46,397 bases of DNA from NCBI RefSeq assembly GCF_017114985.1, contig NZ_JABXKP010000023.1, forward strand, positions 1 through 46,397, read 5' to 3'. Shown here piece by piece: positions 40,437-46,397 of the stretch. Position numbers and translations under genes: made by a program. The notes below the pieces were generated by a model. That model ran no database searches. It saw only the letters and a program-made list of their open reading frames with translations, and was not told where the DNA came from. Source of the stretch: Nostoc sp. JL33 (GTDB lineage: Bacteria; Cyanobacteriota; Cyanobacteriia; Cyanobacteriales; Nostocaceae). Position 1 is the stretch's first letter. Each line of letters begins with the position of its first letter.

Positions 40437-42656
40437 ATGAAATACCAGGTTGTTCTTCAACACAATGAAGAAGACTGTGGTGCTGCTTGCATTGCCACAA
40501 TCGCCAAACATTACGGACGCACCTTTACCCTCAACCGCGTCCGAGAAGCAGTAAGTACGGGTTCGCGAGGCACGTCCTTATTGGGATTGAAGCGGGGAGC
40601 GGAAACGCTGGGATTTAATGCCCGCCAAGTCAAAGCTACTCCCCAACTCATCGACCAATTGCACCAAATATGCCTCCCAGCGATCATTCACTGGAGAGGG
40701 AACCACTGGGTAGTGTTATATGGTCAAAAAGGCAAAAAATACGTAATTGCCGACCCTGGTATTAGCATCCGCTATCTCACGCGTCCAGAATTAATGGCGG
40801 GTTGGGCTAATGGCGTGATGTTGCTTCTTAGTCCTGATGACAGTCGCTTTTATCACCAAGAGTCTGATAAAATCGGTGGTCTTGGGCGTTATATCCAACG
40901 AGTTTATCCCTATCGTTTTATTATTGCCCAAGCGATCGCTATCAACATCGCCATTGGAATCCTTTCTTTGGCTACTCCGTTTATGATGCAACTGCTGACG
41001 GATGATGTGTTAGTGCGAGGAGATACCCAACTGCTAGCAACTGTAGCAATTGGGGTGATAACCATGAACCTGATTAGAAGTGTGATTAGCTTAGTGCAAT
41101 CTCATCTAATTGGTCACTTTGGTCAAAGATTACAATTAGGGCTAATTCTGGAATATGGACGCAAACTCCTACATTTGCCTCTCTCCTACTTTGAAGCCCG
41201 ACGCAGTGGGGAAGTTGTTAGTCGGATTTCTGATGTTCATGCCATCAATAATCTTGTTTCTCAAATTGTCCTCGGTTTACCCAGCCAATTTTTTATTGCT
41301 GTAGTTTCCTTAGGTTTGATGCTGTTCTACAGTTGGGAACTAACTTTAGCTTCCATCGCCGCTTTTATCGTGATTACGGCTGTTAGTTTGCTGTTTTTAC
41401 CAGCTATCCGCCGGCAAACCCGCAATATGATTATTTCGGGTACAGAAAACCAAGGCTTTCTTGTGGAAACCTTTCGTGGTGTCCAAGTGTTAAAAACTAC
41501 CCAAGCGACACCCCAAGCTTGGGAAGAGTACCAAGGGAATTACGGTCGGCTGGCTAACTTGGGTTGGACTACGATGAAATTAGGGCTTTACAGCAGTACC
41601 CTCGTCGGTGTTCTTTCCGCTTTCATTAATATTGGCATCCTCTGGATGGGTAGCAGCTTAGTAATTAATCAGACTCTAAGTATCGGGCAATTAGTTGCGT
41701 ATAACGGCATGAGTGGTAACTTTCTCGGCTTTCTGAGTTCTGCGATTGGCTTAGTTGATGAATTTATTACCGCTCAAATAGTCATTCAACGCTTAACGGA
41801 AGTCATTGATGCTACTCCAGAAGATGAAAATGATTTTAAAAAGCCTTGGGCACAAATTCCTGGGGATGCAGAGATTAGCTGTACTCAACTCAACTTCCAC
41901 CATCCAGGTAGAGTTGATCTGTTGTCAGATTTTTCCCTAACTATTCGCGGCGGTCAAGTAATAGCTTTAATTGGGAAATCTGGGTGCGGGAAGAGTAGCC
42001 TAGCTAAATTAATTACTGGTTTATATAAAATCCAGTCGGGTAATATTCGTTATGGTCTTTACAACCAGCAAGACTTGTCTTTAGAATGTCTGCGACAACA
42101 GGTGGTGTTAATTCCCCAAGAACCACATTTTTGGAGTCGTTCCATTATTGATAATTTCCGCTTCAGCTATCCTGACATTAGTTTTGAAAGTATTGTGGAA
42201 GCTTGTCAGATTGCTGGTGCGGATGAGTTTATCAGCAAACTACCCGATAAATATCAAACTATTTTAGGAGAATTTGGTGCAAATCTTTCTGGGGGACAGC
42301 GCCAAAGGTTAGCGATCGCTAGGGCAATAGTTACTCAACCCCCGATTCTGATTATGGACGAATCTACAAGTGCCCTCGACTCGGTAAGCGAAGCACAAAT
42401 ATTAGATCAATTGCTTTACCATCGCCAGGGTAAGACCACTATTATGATTAGTCACCGTCCAAAAGTCATCCAGCGAGCAGATTGGATTGTACTGCTAGAA
42501 CTTGGACGCTTACAAATTCAAGGTACACCAGAAGAGTTGCGTCAAATCAAAGGCGACCATTTAAATTTCCTAGATGATATTGTGACATCAAAAAACGATT
42601 TAGCGATCGCAGCTTCTGGTTCCTACCTTAACAGCAAGCCTAGTGTGATTAATTAA
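40437..42656 (+). CDS. Peptidase-containing ABC transporter (PCAT, C39-TMD-NBD)
   Basis: This 739-residue protein combines a processing protease and an exporter. The C39 domain (1-135) has Gln8 (oxyanion hole), catalytic Cys14 in EEDCGAACIA, His90 in GNHWVVLYG and Asp106 in IADPG. Six membrane helices (about 150-430) follow, then the nucleotide-binding domain with Walker A GKSGCGKSS (513-521), signature LSGGQRQR (from 617) and Walker B ILIMDES. It should cut the Gly-Gly leader and drive the mature peptide out. All catalytic residues are present. It is followed after 31 bp by its HlyD partner. Relatives in Nostoc include HetC; nothing here links this one to heterocysts. Confidence 0.95.
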   Translation: MKYQVVLQHNEEDCGAACIATIAKHYGRTFTLNRVREAVSTGSRGTSLLGLKRGAETLGFNARQVKATPQLIDQLHQICLPAIIHWRGNHWVVLYGQKGKKYVIADPGISIRYLTRPELMAGWANGVMLLLSPDDSRFYHQESDKIGGLGRYIQRVYPYRFIIAQAIAINIAIGILSLATPFMMQLLTDDVLVRGDTQLLATVAIGVITMNLIRSVISLVQSHLIGHFGQRLQLGLILEYGRKLLHLPLSYFEARRSGEVVSRISDVHAINNLVSQIVLGLPSQFFIAVVSLGLMLFYSWELTLASIAAFIVITAVSLLFLPAIRRQTRNMIISGTENQGFLVETFRGVQVLKTTQATPQAWEEYQGNYGRLANLGWTTMKLGLYSSTLVGVLSAFINIGILWMGSSLVINQTLSIGQLVAYNGMSGNFLGFLSSAIGLVDEFITAQIVIQRLTEVIDATPEDENDFKKPWAQIPGDAEISCTQLNFHHPGRVDLLSDFSLTIRGGQVIALIGKSGCGKSSLAKLITGLYKIQSGNIRYGLYNQQDLSLECLRQQVVLIPQEPHFWSRSIIDNFRFSYPDISFESIVEACQIAGADEFISKLPDKYQTILGEFGANLSGGQRQRLAIARAIVTQPPILIMDESTSALDSVSEAQILDQLLYHRQGKTTIMISHRPKVIQRADWIVLLELGRLQIQGTPEELRQIKGDHLNFLDDIVTSKNDLAIAASGSYLNSKPSVIN

Positions 42657-42687
42657 ATGATATTTTTCTTTAATACTGCACTAAAGT

Positions 42688-44190
42688 ATGGTTAACAACA
42701 CAGATTTTGTATCCCCAATTCAAACAAGCGAATTTTTACCACCACTTGGTCGTTGGACTAGCTTTGGCGGCATAATTATCCTTGGCATTCTCTGTTTAGC
42801 AATTCCAGTCGCAGCGATCGCTAAATATAAAGTCACAGTTAGAGGACAGGCGGTTGTTCGTCCAATCGGTGAATTGCGGGTTGTGCAAGCCACAACCGAA
42901 GGTCAAGTAATGCAGATTTATGTCAAACAAAATCAAGTTGTTAAAAAAGGAGATGCGATCGCAACCATTGACGATTCCCGTCTGCAAACTAAAAAAACTC
43001 AACTGCAAACTAATATCCAACAAGCTAAATTACAACTGGTGCAAACCTATGCCCAGATTCAAGCCTTCAACAGCCAGATTCGCGCCGAAACCGACCGCAT
43101 TCACCGGATTATTACAGGCGCCGAAGCCGAATTAAGCGGTCGCTATCGGCAATATCAAGACAAAAAAATTACTACTGTTTCCGAGTTGCAAGAAGCTGAT
43201 GCCAATATCAGAATTTCTGAAAGAGAATTGCAGATCGGTAAGGAACAGTTAAAGACAGCACAAGCAAATCTCCGTGCCTCGGAAGCGGCTTTGGGTGCAG
43301 CCACATCCAAAGAAAACCGTTATCAGAGTGTAGCCGCAGTCGGTGCCCTATCTAAAGACCAATTTGAAGAAGCACAACTGCTTGTGAAACAGCAAGAACA
43401 ATCAGTCGAAGGGCAAAGAGGCGCCGTTGAGGCGCAAAAACAAACAATTCAACGCTTAGAACAAGCACTATCTGCTACTGTAGCAAGACGAGAACGCGCC
43501 CAAACTGCCCTCAACCCCAGTAATGCTGAAGTTGCTATTGCTACTGAGCGCATCGCCCAAGAAAAAGCCGGAGGAGAAAGCAACAAAGCAACTTTAGAAA
43601 AGGATCGCCAAGCTCTAGTTAAACAAAAAATTGAACTTGAAAAACAGCTAGAACGGGATACCAGCGAACTTAAACAAATAGAATTAGACTTAAGTCAAAC
43701 CACCATCACAGCTACAGCTGATGGAATTATTTCTCAACTTAATCTCCGAAATCCCGGTCAAAGCCTGCGTGCTGGCGAGGAAGTGGTGCAAATTGTTCCT
43801 AGCAATGTCGCTCAGGTTGTAAAAGCAGCAGTGGCATCTGAAGATAAGAACAAGTTAAAAATTGGTCAAAAAGTCCAAATGCGGGTTAGTGCTTGTCCTT
43901 ACCCAGATTATGGCACGCTTAAGGGTAAAGTCCAAGCGATTTCTCCAGATGCAATTACTCCCCAAAAGAATAATAGCGATTCATCTAATGACACGTCTGT
44001 TAGTCGGCAAAGACCAACGGCTGGTAGTTACTACGAAGTGACCATTGAACCGGAAAATCTAATTTTAGGTAAAGGGAAAAATCAGTGTCACATTCAATTA
44101 GGAATGGAGGGTAGGGTTGATATCATTTCCCGCGAAGAAACTGTACTGCAATTCTTCCTCAGAAAGGCGCGGCTAATTGGAGATTTCTAA
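42688..44190 (+). CDS. HlyD-family membrane fusion protein
   Basis: This 500-residue adaptor has an N-terminal cytoplasmic stretch, one transmembrane helix at about 26-45 (GGIIILGILCLAIPVAAIA), a lipoyl half-motif (GQAVVRPIGELRVVQATTEGQV), and a long coiled-coil hairpin (about 90-350, rich in Gln/Ala/Glu). The second lipoyl half (TITATADGIISQLNLRNPGQ) and a beta-barrel domain ending near the C-terminus follow. It bridges the PCAT to an outer-membrane TolC-like channel, which is not in this window. It is probably in the same operon as the transporter (31-bp gap). It also has a C-terminal IISREETVLQFFLRKAR tail typical of bacteriocin-type adaptors. Confidence 0.94.
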   Translation: MVNNTDFVSPIQTSEFLPPLGRWTSFGGIIILGILCLAIPVAAIAKYKVTVRGQAVVRPIGELRVVQATTEGQVMQIYVKQNQVVKKGDAIATIDDSRLQTKKTQLQTNIQQAKLQLVQTYAQIQAFNSQIRAETDRIHRIITGAEAELSGRYRQYQDKKITTVSELQEADANIRISERELQIGKEQLKTAQANLRASEAALGAATSKENRYQSVAAVGALSKDQFEEAQLLVKQQEQSVEGQRGAVEAQKQTIQRLEQALSATVARRERAQTALNPSNAEVAIATERIAQEKAGGESNKATLEKDRQALVKQKIELEKQLERDTSELKQIELDLSQTTITATADGIISQLNLRNPGQSLRAGEEVVQIVPSNVAQVVKAAVASEDKNKLKIGQKVQMRVSACPYPDYGTLKGKVQAISPDAITPQKNNSDSSNDTSVSRQRPTAGSYYEVTIEPENLILGKGKNQCHIQLGMEGRVDIISREETVLQFFLRKARLIGDF

Positions 44191-44688
44191 TGTTTTCGTT
44201 TTGCTGAAAAAAGTCGGGTTAAAAACCATAAAATACTCAGGGTAAATTATTAGGAAATAATTAAATATCTGGTGAAATTAAATATGCGTTACCCAGAACT
44301 CCTGTAGAGACGTAGCTACGTCTCTTATTTTTTGAGATTAGCTGATTCATGAGTGAATTTTACTCCGATTTAGACACTAGACCTGACTTTTCATGGGATC
44401 TGGAAAACCTCTCTCTAAATCTCTCTCCTAAAAGGAGAGAGACTTTGAATTTTCCCTCTTAGCTCGACTTTATCCAAAATTAAGAACTGGTTTTCTTTAT
44501 CTGGCAAAAACAGTGGCTTTTTGGGAAATACTTTTTCCACTTTCTTTCTTGTACTTAAATATGGTTTAGCGCATCTTCATACAGAATTGGTATAACTCCA
44601 GATAGATATCAATGGGTAAGAAGGAGTGCTATTTGTAACCCAAGTATTTGTTCAATTTGGTAAGACTTCAACAGCCAGTAGAAGAATC
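44191..44688. other. Intergenic region with two MITE fragments
   Basis: No gene. A family-3 fragment with an AGAGACGTAG/CTACGTCTCT perfect palindrome lies at 44273-44325. A family-1 fragment (GACTTTTCATGGGATCTGGA, TCTCTCCTAAAAGGAGAGA) lies at about 44385-44455. The AraC gene promoter must lie right of these. Confidence 0.75.
44273..44325. mobile_element. MITE-like element, family 3, partial
   Basis: It starts TGAAATTAAATATGCGTTA and continues to a 20-bp perfect palindrome at 44306-44325. Both terminal inverted repeats are missing. Compare 20280-20372. Confidence 0.75.
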
Positions 44689-45585
44689 ATGACTACAGAA
44701 CAGCCGTTAATACTTGATGCTACCAGCGACGAATTCATTTCAAAAATTGGTTCAAGTGCGCCCGTTCTTTCTAGTCAAAAAGGATTCTGGAATGGAGTCA
44801 GAGTTAGCTATTACGAATACCACAATGCCGTTGAGACCCCTGAGCATTGTTTCTCGCAGCATCTGATCACTATTCATCTCAATCACACCGTCGTGATCAA
44901 AGAGCAATTGCTGAATGGTCATCTACGATGCGATCGCTTCAGAAACGGCGATATTTGTTTAACCCCTGCAACTGCTCCTGTATCAGTCCGTTTACAGGAT
45001 TCAAGCGAGTGGATTGCTCTACACCTTGAACCCAACTTTATCGAGCAGATCGCGGCTGAAGTGACCGATCCGGATCGACTTGAGATTATACCCCAATTCA
45101 AGTTAAATGACCCGTTAATTTATCAAATTGGGATTGCTCTAAAAGTAAATCTTGAGTCTGAGAATGTCTGCGATCGCCTCTACACCGAGTCAATGGCAAC
45201 CGCACTTTCTGCTCATTTACTACGGCACTACTCGACCCAAAAGCCCAAAATTGCAAGCTATTCTGATGGATTATCACAGGCTCGATTACGACAAGTGACT
45301 GAATATATTCACCAGCATTCGGCGCAGAATCCTAGCCTGATGATTATGGCTGAAATGGTACAGATGAGTCCTTATTACTTTAGCCGTTTGTTTAAACAAT
45401 CGACCGGGTTAACACCACATCAGTATTTACTCAAATGCCGCACAAAAGAGGCGAAACGGCTACTCAAAACTACAAATCTCTTGATCGCTGACATTGCAGT
45501 TCAGGTGGGCTTTGTCGATCAAAGTCACCTTAACCGCCATTTCAAGCGCCATTTTGGTATTTCACCCAACCAGTTCCGCGCTTAG
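44689..45585 (+). CDS. AraC family transcriptional regulator
   Basis: Using ATG 44689 (MTTEQPLILDATSD) the protein has 298 residues; a GTG start 63 bp earlier is possible. The N-terminal ~190 residues resemble a sensor domain (NHTVVIKEQLLNGHLRCDRF, GDICLTPATAPVSVRL), and the C-terminal ~100 residues hold two helix-turn-helix motifs: LMIMAEMVQMSPYYFSRLFK and IADIAVQVGFVDQSHLNRHF, ending HFGISPNQFRA. The inducer is unknown. The next gene, a cupin on the same strand 146 bp away, is a plausible target. Confidence 0.93.
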   Translation: MTTEQPLILDATSDEFISKIGSSAPVLSSQKGFWNGVRVSYYEYHNAVETPEHCFSQHLITIHLNHTVVIKEQLLNGHLRCDRFRNGDICLTPATAPVSVRLQDSSEWIALHLEPNFIEQIAAEVTDPDRLEIIPQFKLNDPLIYQIGIALKVNLESENVCDRLYTESMATALSAHLLRHYSTQKPKIASYSDGLSQARLRQVTEYIHQHSAQNPSLMIMAEMVQMSPYYFSRLFKQSTGLTPHQYLLKCRTKEAKRLLKTTNLLIADIAVQVGFVDQSHLNRHFKRHFGISPNQFRA

Positions 45586-45731
45586 AGCAAGAATGTACTG
45601 TCAAAAAGCAAGATCATCCAAGACAGTCAGGCTTCATTTCTCCTACGATTTCTAGAGATTGGTCAATCAAGGGATGAAAATTAAGCTTTTTCCACCATAA
45701 ATTATAACCAATTGAGATAAAGGATTTATAC

Positions 45732-46244
45732 ATGAACGCACAAAACAAGCCACAAGCTTTTCAAGTTAATAGTGCTGAAGGTCGCGCTTACTGGGGTATG
45801 GGCATTCTCTGGATTATGCTGGCAACTGCCGAAGATACGGATGGACAATATTCCTGTATAGAAGAACTGATACCGCGCGGTCTGGCAGCACCACCTCACA
45901 TTCATGAGGCGGCAGATGAAACCTTCTACATTATGGAAGGCGAAGCCACCTTCTTTGTCGAAGATCAGCCGATTAAAGCAACTGCTGGATCGTTTGTGTC
46001 AATTCCACGAGGCACAAAACACGCTTTTCAAATCGATTCTGAAACGGCACGATTACTCAATACTTATGTTCCCGCAGGTTTTGAGTACACGATTATGGCG
46101 ACGACTGTGCCCGCAGAGGCACGCACATTGCCTCCGGCTTCACTGCCTTTTCCCGATCAAGAACAAGCTAATCAAGCGCTTGAGCAAGTCACCCAGCAGT
46201 ATCCTGCGGCTAAAACCAAATTCTTACAAGGTTTCGCAAGCTGA
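45732..46244 (+). CDS. Cupin domain protein, metal-binding
   Basis: This 170-residue protein starts at ATG 45732 with AAAGG upstream. Cupin motif 1 is visible in PPHIHEAADETFYIMEGEA, with HxH and a downstream Glu as metal ligands. Motif 2 is in GSFVSIPRGTKHAFQI, with the final His. It belongs to the small single-domain quercetin-dioxygenase-like group, so an oxygenase, isomerase or ligand-sensing role is possible; the chemistry cannot be read. The C-terminal ~55 residues (from ATTVPAEARTLPP) are an extension with helical TQQYPAAKTKFLQG. It probably belongs with the preceding AraC gene. Confidence 0.88.
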   Translation: MNAQNKPQAFQVNSAEGRAYWGMGILWIMLATAEDTDGQYSCIEELIPRGLAAPPHIHEAADETFYIMEGEATFFVEDQPIKATAGSFVSIPRGTKHAFQIDSETARLLNTYVPAGFEYTIMATTVPAEARTLPPASLPFPDQEQANQALEQVTQQYPAAKTKFLQGFAS

Positions 46245-46321
46245 ATTACCCGACACCAGATGATCTAAGTACAGCATTCCATTAATTCGTAGCAAATTAA
46301 ATTTGGCAATATCCTGCAATC

Positions 46322-46397
46322 TTAATGCGTCAGCTTGCATTGTTAATGCGTCAGCTTGCATTGTTAATGCGTCAGCTTGCATTGTTAATGCGTCAGC
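46322..46397. repeat. 21-bp tandem array, cut by window end
   Basis: The unit TTAATGCGTCAGCTTGCATTG occurs three times (46322, 46343, 46364), with a fourth starting at 46385 that is truncated by the end of the window. Each unit holds AATGC/GCATT arms around an 8-base loop. The array starts about 78 bp after the cupin stop codon. Confidence 0.93.

Overview
This is a chromosomal stretch from a filamentous, Nostoc-like cyanobacterium. The main signs are many copies of the HIP1 octamer GCGATCGC, heptanucleotide short tandem repeats next to genes, and a typical cyanobacterial gene set: an SLH/OprB-type iron-uptake porin, type 2 IPP isomerase, zinc-ribbon Ser/Thr kinases, Uma2/DUF820 and a large NACHT NTPase. 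No tRNA, rRNA or CRISPR array was seen. All calls come from reading the sequence and recalling families; no search was run.

Layout. 1-1195 is gene-poor and holds a small remnant-like ORF. 1196-5745 carries an HPP-family membrane protein, SppA, type 2 IPP isomerase and a Uma2 protein. 5746-12170 is an accessory region: a MITE-like element, a 21-bp tandem array, two small hypothetical genes, a 1032-residue NACHT-HEAT protein, a toxin-antitoxin operon whose toxin is frameshifted, and a REP-associated tyrosine transposase (RAYT) gene with a REP-like palindrome inside its own coding sequence. 12176-20094 has a PaaK-like adenylating enzyme, two tandem zinc-ribbon Ser/Thr kinases and an RTX calcium-binding protein. 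20095-20532 is a stack of MITE-like elements. 20533-35041 is mostly housekeeping or single-function genes: two Nudix proteins, pgk, a universal stress protein, a CPBP protease fusion with a small partner, a GDYXXLXY/DUF2157 pair, an RsmB-like methyltransferase, a GH25 lysozyme, a DUF4232 protein, a methyltransferase and prolyl iminopeptidase. 35107-38710 has an FUSC-type membrane protein and the porin, separated by MITE-like elements and a 20-bp tandem array.

39428-44190 is the most system-like locus. It has repeated leader segments, a small protein with a double-glycine leader, a peptidase-containing ABC transporter (C39 domain) and an HlyD-family adaptor: a self-contained type I export system for a leader-cleaved, apparently unmodified 87-residue product. 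The window ends with an AraC regulator, a cupin, and another 21-bp tandem array cut by the window edge.

Much of the intergenic DNA is small mobile palindromic elements. One palindrome family (ends GTAGAGACG / CGTCTCTAC) occurs about eight times, including inside the RAYT gene. Three tandem arrays of unrelated sequence share a period of 20-21 bp.
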